Under the pieces are notes generated by a model, which was not told the origin of the DNA, did not search any database, and saw only the letters and a list, made by a program, of their open reading frames with translations. From the NCBI GenBank assembly GCA_964590515.1, contig CAZPZD010000015.1, positions 1 to 49,637 on the forward strand: 49,637 bases of DNA, given 5' to 3'. This stretch comes from JADFRG01 sp964590515. Lineage in GTDB: Bacteria; Chloroflexota; Anaerolineae; Anaerolineales; E44-bin32. A program made the translations under genes and the position numbers. Of the stretch, positions 1 to 8,606 are shown in pieces; the stretch's first letter is position 1; each line of letters starts with the position of its first letter.

Positions 1-40
1 TCATGTGCGGCTTCGTCCGCTCAAATTTCTGCTTGCCCAT
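1..40 (-). CDS. tuf: Elongation factor Tu, N-terminal fragment (runs off window start)
   Basis: The first 13 codons read MGKQKFERTKPHM, which matches the conserved N-terminus of EF-Tu (M-K-x-K-F-x-R-x-K-P-H). EF-Tu is the GTPase that brings aminoacyl-tRNA to the ribosome. The ATG is the complement of 38-40 and a purine-rich GAGGAG lies about 10 nt upstream, so the start is well supported. It sits 31 nt downstream of three tandem tRNA genes on the same strand and is probably co-transcribed with them. The rest of the gene lies outside the window, so GTPase motifs cannot be checked. Confidence 0.88.
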   Translation of the reverse strand, partial: MGKQKFERTKPHM

Positions 41-71
41 GCTCTCTTTCTCCTCTTCCTTCGTTCTGCTG

Positions 72-144
72 AGCCCTCAAGGGGATTTGAACCCCTGACC
101 TCGTTCTTACCAAGAACGCGCTCTACCGACTGAGCTATGAGGGC
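72..144 (-). tRNA. thrT: tRNA-Thr (anticodon GGU)
   Basis: A 73-nt cloverleaf folds on the minus strand. Acceptor arms are GCCCTCA and TGAGGGC, the D stem is GCTC/GAGC, the anticodon stem CGTTC/GAACG encloses the loop TTGGTAA, and the T loop is TTCAAAT. Positions 34-36 read GGT, giving tRNA-Thr for ACC/ACU. CCA is not encoded. It is the last tRNA before tuf. Confidence 0.95.
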
Positions 145-162
145 CTAGTGCGTTCCCCCAAG

Positions 163-245
163 TGGGCGGTGAAGGATTCGAACCTCCGAAGGCATACGCC
201 AGCTGATTTACAGTCAGCCCCCTTTGGCCACTTGGGTAACCGCCC
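163..245 (-). tRNA. tyrU: tRNA-Tyr (anticodon GUA)
   Basis: An 83-nt class II tRNA with a long variable arm lies on the minus strand. Acceptor arms are GGGCGGT and ACCGCCC, and the anticodon stem CTGAC/ATCAG region carries anticodon GTA. The long variable arm is expected for bacterial tRNA-Tyr. CCA is not encoded. Confidence 0.95.
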
Positions 246-287
246 AGACACCTTCCTGCTCCCCCGGCTTCCGGGATACACCACAGG

Positions 288-359
288 AGCCGACGACGGG
301 AGTCGAACCCGTAACCTACCGCTTACAAGGCGGTTGCTCTGCCGTTGAGCTACGTCGGC
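288..359 (-). tRNA. thrU: tRNA-Thr (anticodon UGU)
   Basis: A 72-nt cloverleaf on the minus strand has acceptor arms GCCGACG and CGTCGGC, anticodon stem ACCGC/GCGGT and loop CTTGTAA. Positions 34-36 are TGT, so it reads ACA/ACG. It is the first gene of the tRNA-Thr, tRNA-Tyr, tRNA-Thr, tuf unit and lies just downstream of a strong promoter. Confidence 0.95.
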
Positions 360-395
360 CCTACGACAAAAACGCGCCGACCGTGGCGCTTGGTG

Positions 396-425
396 ATTAT
401 ACCAAAACCGCGATCGCCGAGTCTA
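396..425 (-). promoter_or_regulatory. Promoter of the tRNA-tuf unit
   Basis: The minus strand has TAGACT (420-425) and a perfect TATAAT (396-401) with an 18-bp spacer. Transcription would begin near 389, about 30 nt before tRNA-Thr(UGU). The 18-bp spacer recurs at other promoters in this window. Confidence 0.7.
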
Positions 426-444
426 TCAGCAACCGCAGGGAGCG

Positions 445-1273
445 TCAATCGTTAGCATCCTTGCTCGTCCTACTCGACACTGGCTCATGCCGATCCGATG
501 GGGGAACCCCCCCGCCGGAGGCCCCGGAATAGCGCGCCCGCCGCCAAACCTCATATAGGACCAGCGATCCGGCAACGGCTGCATTGAGCGATTCGACCAG
601 CCCGCGCATGGGGATCTGAACCAGGTAATCGCACGACTCCCCCACCAGCCGCCTCAGCCCGCGGCCTTCGCTCCCCACAACCAGGGCCAATGGCGGCCGC
701 AGGTCGATCTGATCAATCCGCTTGGCTTCTGGGCTGTTCTCCAAGCCCGCGATCCAGAGGCCCTCCTGCTTCAAACGCCGTATCGCTTGGGCCAGGTTCG
801 CTCTCGCGATCCAGAGGTGTTCACAGGCCCCGGCGGAGGCCGCCACAACCGCCGGAGTCACCCCGGCAGCGCCGTTCAAGGGCAATACGACCCCGTGCAC
901 CCCCACCGCCTCGGCCGTCCGGAGCAGCGTCCCGAGGTTTTGAGGGTCCTGGACCTGGTCCAATAGCAGGAGCAGGGGTGCCTCTCCGACGCGGGCCGCA
1001 CGCTCCAGTGCGCTGTTTAGCTCAGCGTAAGGGTAGGGATCGACCTGGGCCGCGATCCCCTGATGATGTTGGGTGGAAACCGGTAACGATTCGACCGGTT
1101 GCAGCCTCACACCGGCTTCGTTGGCAAGGCGAAGCACTCGCTCGGGCGGAGGGTGGCCTTCGAGAACCAACACGCGGTGAATCTTCCTCCGGCCGGCGCG
1201 CAGGACCTCTTCCACCGGGTGGCGTCCCCATATCGTTTCAACCAAGTCCCCGGAATTAGTGCGCGGACGGGGT

Positions 1274-1299
<26 letters not shown>
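445..1299 (-). CDS. rlmB: 23S rRNA 2'-O-methyltransferase, RlmB/TrmH (SpoU) family
   Basis: Predicted SAM-dependent 2'-O-methyltransferase of the SpoU (SPOUT) superfamily, likely methylating the 23S rRNA guanosine equivalent to G2251. All three SpoU motifs are visible: NLGTLLRTAEAVGV (motif 1), VVGSEGRGL (motif 2) and IPMRGLVESLNAAVAG (motif 3). An N-terminal substrate-binding part begins around IWGRHPVEEVL. I start at the ATG at 1299 (MARVGGRPK, 284 aa), which has GGAAG about 9 nt upstream; an in-frame ATG at 1308 is the alternative. The start overlaps the 3' end of cysS by 26 nt in another frame, so translation is probably coupled. cysS-rlmB adjacency is conserved in Firmicutes. A TrmH-like tRNA target cannot be excluded by sequence alone. 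Confidence 0.9.
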
Positions 1300-2698
<1,399 letters not shown>

Positions 2699-2708
2699 CG
2701 CCTCCCGC

Positions 2709-3755
2709 CTATTGGCCGTTGGGTCGGGCAAAGATCATTCGCCCGGCGGCAGTCTGGAGCACTTTGGTTACAGTCACCGTGATCGTGTGGTCAATGTTGC
2801 TCTTGCCCTCTTCCACGACAACCATCGTTCCATCGTCCAGATAACCAACCCCTTGGCCGAACTCCTTTCCCTCTTGAATAACCTGGACTTCGATCTTTTC
2901 CCCGGGGAGATAGACCGCCTTGACTGCGTTCGCCAGCTCGTTGATGTTAAGCACCGTCACCCCTTGAAGCTCCGCCACCCGGTTCAGGTTGTAATCGTTC
3001 GTGAGGATCGGGCTGCGCAACTGCTTGGCTAAGATGACCAGCTTGTCATCGACTTCCCGCACCCCCTCGACATCCAGATCCGTGATCCGCAGCGGGATCG
3101 GGTTGTCCTTTTGCAGCCGGTTGAGGATATCCAACCCGCGGCGGCCGCGCTGCCGGCGCAACGGGTCGCTCGAGTCGGCGATATGTTGGAGTTCAATCAG
3201 GACGAAGGAGGGGACCAGCATCGGCCCCTGGATGAAGCCGGTGCGGGCGATGTCGGCGATTCGGCCGTCGATGATCACACTGGTGTCTAGCAGAATACTG
3301 CGACCCAGGCCTCCGCCGCCCTGATCGCCGGAACTTTGAAACCGGCCCCGCCATACGTTGGCAATATCGTTTTGGCGCATGATGAATACCGTAATTCCCA
3401 GGTAGCTGAACACGATAGCCGCGCCAACAGGCAACAATTGACCGAAAGGAGTGGGCAGCAGCGAAATTGGAAACGCCACCAGCCCGGCCGCCAGTAATCC
3501 CACGATCAGGCCGGCCAGTCCGGCCACCATGGTCTGTGCTGAAACCTGAGCGACCCCTGCCCGGATCGCCCGCAGCGGCCGGGTCGTGACAAACGGCGTA
3601 GCGACCAGCCCCAACAGCGCTCCGACCGCTCCCAGTACGCCTGCCCACAGCTCCGCGGGACCACCGGCCGGAATGCTTAGCCGGACACCCACGACGACTC
3701 CAGCAATCGCCAGTACCAGCAGACCGATTATCCGTAGAACAAATTCTCCGCTCAT
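2709..3755 (-). CDS. yacL: YacL-like integral membrane PIN/TRAM domain protein
   Basis: The 348-aa protein has four predicted membrane helices in about the first 130 residues, then a PIN nuclease-fold domain starting at SILLDTSVIIDGRIADI and containing FVLIELQHIAD, DDKLVILAK and ILTNDYNLNRVAEL (acidic residues typical of PIN metal sites). A TRAM domain (roughly EKIEVQVIQEGKEFGQGVGYLDDGTMVVVEE, quoted in shortened parts: EKIEVQVIQEG, GVGYLDDGTMVVV) follows at the C-terminus. The family is found in Firmicutes next to disA, ispD and cysS; its RNA target is not established. Start 3755 (MSGEFVLRI) is chosen because AAGGA lies about 9 nt upstream. It heads the unit with cysS and rlmB and is preceded by a structured leader. 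Confidence 0.88.
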   Translation of the reverse strand: MSGEFVLRIIGLLVLAIAGVVVGVRLSIPAGGPAELWAGVLGAVGALLGLVATPFVTTRPLRAIRAGVAQVSAQTMVAGLAGLIVGLLAAGLVAFPISLLPTPFGQLLPVGAAIVFSYLGITVFIMRQNDIANVWRGRFQSSGDQGGGGLGRSILLDTSVIIDGRIADIARTGFIQGPMLVPSFVLIELQHIADSSDPLRRQRGRRGLDILNRLQKDNPIPLRITDLDVEGVREVDDKLVILAKQLRSPILTNDYNLNRVAELQGVTVLNINELANAVKAVYLPGEKIEVQVIQEGKEFGQGVGYLDDGTMVVVEEGKSNIDHTITVTVTKVLQTAAGRMIFARPNGQ

Positions 3756-3777
3756 CAAGTTTTCCTTTGTCTCACAC

Positions 3778-3817
3778 AAAATAAAAGAGGTGAATGCCCG
3801 GTTTCGACATCCACCCC
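3778..3817 (-). terminator. Rho-independent terminator or attenuator in the yacL leader
   Basis: On the minus strand GGGGUGGAUGUC (3806-3817) pairs with GGCAUUCACCUC (3787-3798), a 12-bp stem including three G-U pairs and a 7-nt loop, followed by UUUUAUUUU. It lies just before the yacL ribosome-binding site, so readthrough control there would set expression of yacL, cysS and rlmB. Confidence 0.65.
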
Positions 3818-3963
3818 TTCAGGTGGCCACATCCTTCTTCAGCTAGTGGGAGGGTGGGGCGCTCTCGATTCAACCCCGACCTGCGCTGCGACTGCAATGA
3901 AAAAGAAGAATGATTTGCGATGAAACCGGGCCCAGGCCATCAGCATTATCGCCGACCCCGAGC
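3778..3963 (-). ncRNA. Structured leader RNA with attenuator-like folding upstream of yacL-cysS-rlmB
   Basis: From a strong promoter the predicted transcript starts near 3963 and reaches a terminator hairpin at about 3778, so the leader is about 185 nt. Three pairings are visible. The closing arms 3922-3931 and 3796-3805 (GCCCGGTTTC/GAAACCGGGC) can pair. The arms 3902-3912 and 3830-3840 pair with G-U wobbles. The small hairpin 3822-3826/3811-3815 (CCACC/GGTGG) excludes the terminator stem, because both need 3811-3815. This looks like an attenuator or riboswitch. A T-box for cysteine is conceivable (UGGA in the terminator arm could meet the UCCA end of tRNA-Cys), but the T-box consensus after UGGA is poor. 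A free-standing 6S-like RNA is the other option. Confidence 0.5.
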
Positions 3964-3969
3964 GCCCGA

Positions 3970-3999
3970 ATAATATCACGGCGCCCGTCCGCGTGTCAA
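3970..3999 (-). promoter_or_regulatory. Strong sigma70-type promoter of the yacL leader
   Basis: A perfect TTGACA (3994-3999) and TATTAT (3970-3975) are separated by 18 bp on the minus strand. It is among the best matches in the window and lies about 215 nt upstream of the yacL start. From the promoter to 4071 I see nothing else except a small GC-rich stretch. Confidence 0.75.
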
Positions 4000-4071
4000 C
4001 CAAGGGCGGGGTGAGGCCGGGTTAATAGACTGGATCTGCCGGAGAAACTTGTTTCCTGACCCCCGCGAATC

Positions 4072-4098
4072 AAAAAGGGCGCCCCGTTTGGGGCGCCC
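4072..4098 (-). terminator. Rho-independent terminator after the HtrA lipoprotein gene
   Basis: A perfect 9-bp stem GGGCGCCCC/GGGGCGCCC with a 4-nt loop is followed on the minus strand by TTTTT. It begins about 20 nt after the stop codon of the minus-strand HtrA gene. Confidence 0.9.
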
Positions 4099-4118
4099 TT
4101 CGTACATCGTTCCTTTTC

Positions 4119-5750
4119 CTATGGGATGGCTCCGACGACGTCGAAGGTGGCCAGGATGCGATCAACCGCGTCCAGGTCGGCGGAATTGAGGATCTGCACC
4201 TGCACGACGATAATCAACTGCCGGGAAGGATCCACCGGCACAGCCGACAGGATCAAATAGCGAGTTTCGGGCTGCCCGCCGCACTTGACGAAGTAGTCAT
4301 ACTTGCCGCGGTAGAAACCGTCGTCGTAATCGTAGCGGCCATCCAGCTCGCAATCATCGAGGAACGCGGAATCACTGTAGATGTCCAGCACCTGGACATA
4401 GCCGCCTAACTTCGCCAGATCGTCCGATACATCGAATCTCATGCCGGGAGTTCCCCAGGTGTTGATGAAGCCATCCAGGTCGGGTGCCGCCCAGATCGAG
4501 GCTCCGATTACGTCGCCCTCGTCGATCCAGGCGCTGCCATCGATGTCGGTCCAACCGCTGGGAACCTCAACGACGATGGCCCCGTAGTCGTCGGTTACCT
4601 GCGTGTACTCCGAATAGTCGCTGCCGGTGTCCGGCACGTCTCCCGCCAGCTGCTGTCCAAAGACACCGGCCGTCTCGAGCACACGCCCGTTCAGCTGGCC
4701 GGTGAGCACCTCCCCGCTGGCGAAGCGGAGCACTTCGATTGACATGGTGGAGTCGTCGCCCTTGGTCCGGAGGATGTCGCAGTAGTCCGCCATCGACCCA
4801 TCGGTGGCCAGGACCAGGCCCTCCAGGGTGGTGATGATGTCTCCCGGGAGCACCCCGGCCTCATCGGCAGCGGAACCCGATGCTACCGATGCCACCCAAA
4901 TGCCGGAGAGGGTTCCGTCTTCGCTGGCGACGGCCACCCCGTTCACACCGATCGATTCGACATTCTCGCCGGCCTGCAACTCTTCGATCGCGCCCACGGC
5001 TTCATCCCGGGAGATGGCGAAATATTGAGAGAACAAACTTGAACTAGCGTAGTTGATGCCCACGATCCGGCCATTGCTGTCGACCAGCGGACCGCCCGAG
5101 TTGCCTGGATTGATGGTGGCGTCGTGTTCCAAGACCGAATTCACCGAAGCCCAGTCCGACTCGCCATCCGCCTGAGCCTTCGAGACGATCCCTTGGGTCA
5201 GCGTGAACTCAGGGTCGCCCAGCGGGAAGCCGGCGGCGTAGACCTGCAGGCCGACGCCAATTGTGCCGTCGAACCAATCCAGGTAAGCGAAGCCATCCCC
5301 TTCGATGTCGATGACTGCCAGATCTTTACACTCCGACACGCCGAGCAGTCTGGCATTGCGGGGCTCTTGCTCGCCGGCGACATAGACCTTCAACAGAGCC
5401 GCCCCGGTCACCACATGGTTGTTGGTGACCGCGATCCCGGAAGGATCGATGATGAAACCCGAGCCGCTGCCGGCCGCGTTCACCTGCAAGCCAAACTCAG
5501 GGTCGATAAACGTTCCTTCGGCGACGATCTGGACGACGGCCTGTTTGACGTCTTCCAAGCTGGAGACGGCTCCAGAGCGTCCACTCGGTTCTTCCGGCTC
5601 CTTCGGCACGGCAGTAGGCTGCTGGTCAGCCGGCGGCGGAGCCGCGGTCGGCTCGTCCGGAGTGGAGCCCGGCAGGTTGCAGGCCAGGGCCACAAGCAAC
5701 AGGCCGGCCAGCATCAGCGCCGGATGGCGGAAGTTACGGAGTGGTTTCAT
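4119..5750 (-). CDS. Lipoprotein HtrA-type serine protease with PDZ and an extra C-terminal domain
   Basis: Predicted cell-surface trypsin-like protease of 543 aa. A signal peptide ends in the lipobox LVALAC (Cys24), followed by a Pro/Thr-rich linker to about residue 60. The catalytic triad is visible: His112 in TNNHVVTG, Asp143 in CKDLAVIDIEG and Ser218 in INPGNSGGPLVD. One PDZ domain follows (about 285-385, with AGVLPGDIITTLEG). The last roughly 150 residues (from DYSEYTQVTDDYG) are not a second PDZ and I do not recognise them. The start at 5750 is chosen for the signal peptide and the upstream GAAAGAGG. The gene has its own terminator, and a candidate promoter lies at 5796-5825. A second HtrA lipoprotein at 41464 lacks this extra domain. 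Confidence 0.85.
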   Translation of the reverse strand: MKPLRNFRHPALMLAGLLLVALACNLPGSTPDEPTAAPPPADQQPTAVPKEPEEPSGRSGAVSSLEDVKQAVVQIVAEGTFIDPEFGLQVNAAGSGSGFIIDPSGIAVTNNHVVTGAALLKVYVAGEQEPRNARLLGVSECKDLAVIDIEGDGFAYLDWFDGTIGVGLQVYAAGFPLGDPEFTLTQGIVSKAQADGESDWASVNSVLEHDATINPGNSGGPLVDSNGRIVGINYASSSLFSQYFAISRDEAVGAIEELQAGENVESIGVNGVAVASEDGTLSGIWVASVASGSAADEAGVLPGDIITTLEGLVLATDGSMADYCDILRTKGDDSTMSIEVLRFASGEVLTGQLNGRVLETAGVFGQQLAGDVPDTGSDYSEYTQVTDDYGAIVVEVPSGWTDIDGSAWIDEGDVIGASIWAAPDLDGFINTWGTPGMRFDVSDDLAKLGGYVQVLDIYSDSAFLDDCELDGRYDYDDGFYRGKYDYFVKCGGQPETRYLILSAVPVDPSRQLIIVVQVQILNSADLDAVDRILATFDVVGAIP

Positions 5751-5795
5751 GGATGTGCCTCTTTCGAAGGATGTGGGCCACAGCTCAAGGGCCCT

Positions 5796-5825
5796 AGTAT
5801 AGAGGAACTCGGCAGAAGCCACCAA
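5796..5825 (-). promoter_or_regulatory. Candidate promoter of the HtrA lipoprotein gene
   Basis: Minus strand TTGGTG (5820-5825) and TATACT (5796-5801) with an 18-bp spacer, placing the transcript start about 40 nt before the ATG. The -35 box is weak (4 of 6). Confidence 0.5.
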
Positions 5826-5894
5826 CCATCAGACCTTGCAATTTACTTACAGATTCGGGGCTGGCCGGCCGGAGGCGGACCGTCCTATCGGATC

Positions 5895-6413
5895 TCAGAA
5901 GGAAACGTAGCGGGCGCCGGACATCGCCAACACGGTAATCACCAGCAGTCCTGCCGTGACAGTGCCCAGGCTCTGCAGCCGAGCTTGCAAGGCAGCTATC
6001 CGCGCCCCATCTTCTGGTGAGGGAGGCCCTCCCGCCGAGCCGATCCGTTGTCCCAGCTCGGCCAGTTGCTTGCTGCTACTCCCCACCCGGATTCCGACGA
6101 ACAACGCGGCCAAGCCGGCCAACCCGCCGATCGTGAACGCAATCCCAGTTCCAGTGCTCAGCCACTCCGGCCGCAATCCCCCGGAGGCCCGCCAATACAG
6201 CAGCAGACCGGTCAGGACCGCCAACCCGGCCGCGGCCGAGACCGCGAGCACCCAACGGGTTCCGAGCACCAACCGCTGCATGAACTGGCCTCCGGCCGGT
6301 CCAGCCTGGGCAGCTGCCGGAGACACAAACCCAATGAGCGCAAATGCACCTCCAGCCCAGAAGACCCCGCCCAGGATGTGAATGATTCGCAGCACGATCA
6401 CATAGTAGTCCAT
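5895..6413 (-). CDS. Four-helix integral membrane protein of unknown function
   Basis: A 172-aa protein with four hydrophobic segments: an N-terminal helix with the pattern RIIHILGGVFWAGGAFAL, a second around WVLAVSAAAGLAVLTGLLLY, a third around FTIGGLAGLAALFVGI, and one near the C-terminus (VTAGLLVITVLAMSG). Between the third and fourth lies a polar stretch of about 45 residues. The R-x-x-H-x-x-G-G-x-F-W-x-G start resembles small heme- or copper-related membrane families such as DUF2269/CopD-like proteins, but conserved ligands beyond the N-terminal His are not evident, so no function is assigned. The ATG at 6413 has AGCGAGAAG just upstream. It is divergent from the kinase gene at 6550. Confidence 0.6.
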   Translation of the reverse strand: MDYYVIVLRIIHILGGVFWAGGAFALIGFVSPAAAQAGPAGGQFMQRLVLGTRWVLAVSAAAGLAVLTGLLLYWRASGGLRPEWLSTGTGIAFTIGGLAGLAALFVGIRVGSSSKQLAELGQRIGSAGGPPSPEDGARIAALQARLQSLGTVTAGLLVITVLAMSGARYVSF

Positions 6414-6512
6414 CTTCTCGCTCCGTCACCTGAATTGCGGCACGGCCGCCGCCGGCAACCCTCAGATTATATTCCGGGCCCACCTCCATAGCGGTCTGGA
6501 CCTTGCGGGGAA

Positions 6513-6542
6513 TTGACCCGCTTTCGCTAACTACACTACAAT
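6513..6542 (+). promoter_or_regulatory. Promoter for a leaderless kinase mRNA
   Basis: TTGACC (6513-6518) and TACAAT (6537-6542) are spaced by 18 bp. The -10 box ends only 7 nt before the GTG at 6550, so the transcript should begin at or next to the start codon. No Shine-Dalgarno sequence is present. Confidence 0.75.
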
Positions 6543-6549
6543 CCCCGCC

Positions 6550-8598
6550 GTGACCCTAGAGATCGGATCGATCCTCAACAACCGCTATCGGATTGAGGGG
6601 CATCTCGGCAAGGGCGGAATGGGCACGGTCTACCTCGCCTACGATCAGACTCTCGAGCTGAAGGTCGCGCTCAAGGAGAACCTCAACCCCCACCCTGAAT
6701 CCGAACAGCAGTTTCGGCGGGAGGCCAAGCTGCTGGCCAGTCTCCGTCACCCCAACCTGCCCCGGGTCACCGATCACTTCATCTTGGCCGAAGTTCAGTA
6801 TCTGGTGATGGACTATATCGAGGGCGAGGACCTGCAGACCCGCCTGATGCGCCAGCTTCCTGACACGCCCGAGGCGCTCCGCTGGGCAGACGACGTTTGC
6901 GAAGCCTTGAACTTCCTGCACACTCGACAACCAGCGATCATCCATCGCGATCTCAAGCCCGGCAATCTGAAACTGCAACCCGACGGCAGGGTGATCTTGG
7001 TCGATTTCGGCATCGCCAAAGCCGTCAGCCAAGATCAGACTGCCACCGGCGCCCGCGGGATGACCCCCGGGTTCTCTCCGCCCGAGCAATTCGGCGGCTC
7101 CGGCACCGATCCCCGCAGCGACCAATACTCGCTGGCGGCCACCGTGTATTACCTGCTGACCGGCAAGCAGCCGGCTAACAGCATCGATCGCACCCTCAAA
7201 CAAGGGGATCTACAACCGCCCCGTGAAATCAACCCCAAGATCCCTTCCCATGTGGAAGCCGCGCTGCTGCGCGCCATGGCATTGCGCAAAGACGATCGCT
7301 TCCAAGACGTGGCGACCTTCAAGTCGGCGCTGCATGGCGGGGTCGATTTCGAAACGGTCAAGGCCGGCGGGGGACTCTCCGAGACCATCCGAGCCGACGC
7401 TCTGCCGCCACCGGCCCGCCGGCGCTGGCCGGTGGCGGTGGCGGGAGGCCTGGGAGCCTTGGCTCTGATTCTCATTGCTGGCGTGGGACTGGCTCGCGGC
7501 AGACAACAGACTCAGCCGTCCCCGACCGTCCTCGCCGGAGCGCTGGCCACCGCCACCTTCACGCCAGCGCCGACCGAGACTTCGCTCCCAACCCCCACTG
7601 CCTCAACCACGCCGAGTCCGGCCCCAAGTCCGACCGCGACCTCAGTGCCAACTCTCACCGCCGTCCCGGTCGTGGTTGGGGGGTCCGCCAAACTTGCCTT
7701 CGTCAGCGACCGGGCCGAAAACGTCTTGCAGATCTGGACCATGAACCCGGACGGCAGCGAGCCACGCCAGTTGACATTCGATCCTGGCGATAAGACCTAT
7801 CCGACCTGGTCGCCCAACGGTACCCGACTGCTATATGTCGCTCCCGGCGGCGACGACGCGGCGGGCGCCGATCTTGGGCTCGATATCTGGATTATCAACG
7901 CCGACGGCACCGGCATTGAAAGAGTGGTGAGCTGGCCCGGGCACGACACCGAGCCCGCCTGGTCGCCCGACGGCAAGCAGATCGCATTCACCAGCACCCA
8001 CGCCAACAACACCCGACAGGTGTTTCTGATGGACGCCAGCTGTCTGGATCAATCCGGGGGCTGCGTCGATCAGCGCCCGCGCAATCTCTCGTGCCATCCA
8101 GACTTCTGCGCAGTCGAATTCTCACCGGCCTTCGCGCCTGCCGCAGTCAAGCTGCCTCCCTTCCTGACCTCTGGCTTCACCTTGGCGGTGCTCGAATCCA
8201 TCAACGAAGCCCCGGCCGAGATTTACTTCCGGCCGCCGGAGGTCGAGGTCCCAATTGACTTTGATCGGCGGGACGAGGTGCGCAGCTTGGAGGACCTGGC
8301 CTGGTCGCCGCAGGGCGACTATTTCGCCTTCACCTGGTTCTACCAACGCGGGGCTAATGAAATCTTCGTCGCCACGGTTGCCGACCGAGGCGCTTCGACT
8401 CAGCGTCTGACCTTCACCAACGGCAACCGGGAACCGGCTTTCTCACCCGACGGTCAGTGGATCGCCTTCAGCACCACTCGGGACGGCAAGCCCGAGATCT
8501 ATCTGATGACCATCGGCGGCGCCAACCAGGTCAACCTCACCAACAGTGCGGCCTCCCGGGATTTGCAGCCCGATTGGCAGCCGCTGCCCGGTTCCTGA
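6550..8598 (+). CDS. Transmembrane Ser/Thr protein kinase with extracellular TolB-like beta-propeller
   Basis: A 682-aa receptor-type kinase. The cytosolic domain (about 12-262) has the glycine loop GKGGMGTVYLA, Lys42 in VALKE, the HRDLKPGN catalytic loop (132-139), DFG (152-154) and SPPEQ in the activation segment. A single membrane helix spans about 292-316. After a Thr/Pro-rich linker, the outside part carries several PD40/TolB repeats (for example IWTMNPDGSEPRQLTF, TWSPNGTRLLYV, AWSPDGKQIAFTS, AFSPDGQWIAFST). It likely senses an external ligand or wall state and phosphorylates cytosolic targets; the ligand is unknown. The GTG start is fixed by the promoter, which predicts a leaderless mRNA. 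It converges on the PBP-like gene with an 8-nt gap. Confidence 0.88.
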   Translation: MTLEIGSILNNRYRIEGHLGKGGMGTVYLAYDQTLELKVALKENLNPHPESEQQFRREAKLLASLRHPNLPRVTDHFILAEVQYLVMDYIEGEDLQTRLMRQLPDTPEALRWADDVCEALNFLHTRQPAIIHRDLKPGNLKLQPDGRVILVDFGIAKAVSQDQTATGARGMTPGFSPPEQFGGSGTDPRSDQYSLAATVYYLLTGKQPANSIDRTLKQGDLQPPREINPKIPSHVEAALLRAMALRKDDRFQDVATFKSALHGGVDFETVKAGGGLSETIRADALPPPARRRWPVAVAGGLGALALILIAGVGLARGRQQTQPSPTVLAGALATATFTPAPTETSLPTPTASTTPSPAPSPTATSVPTLTAVPVVVGGSAKLAFVSDRAENVLQIWTMNPDGSEPRQLTFDPGDKTYPTWSPNGTRLLYVAPGGDDAAGADLGLDIWIINADGTGIERVVSWPGHDTEPAWSPDGKQIAFTSTHANNTRQVFLMDASCLDQSGGCVDQRPRNLSCHPDFCAVEFSPAFAPAAVKLPPFLTSGFTLAVLESINEAPAEIYFRPPEVEVPIDFDRRDEVRSLEDLAWSPQGDYFAFTWFYQRGANEIFVATVADRGASTQRLTFTNGNREPAFSPDGQWIAFSTTRDGKPEIYLMTIGGANQVNLTNSAASRDLQPDWQPLPGS

Positions 8599-8606
8599 AC
8601 TCTCCC

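Noticed and set aside
3796..3931. Certain assignment of the yacL leader to 6S RNA or a T-box
   Set aside because: Length and pairing fit loosely, but neither consensus is met by eye. Kept as an unassigned structured RNA.
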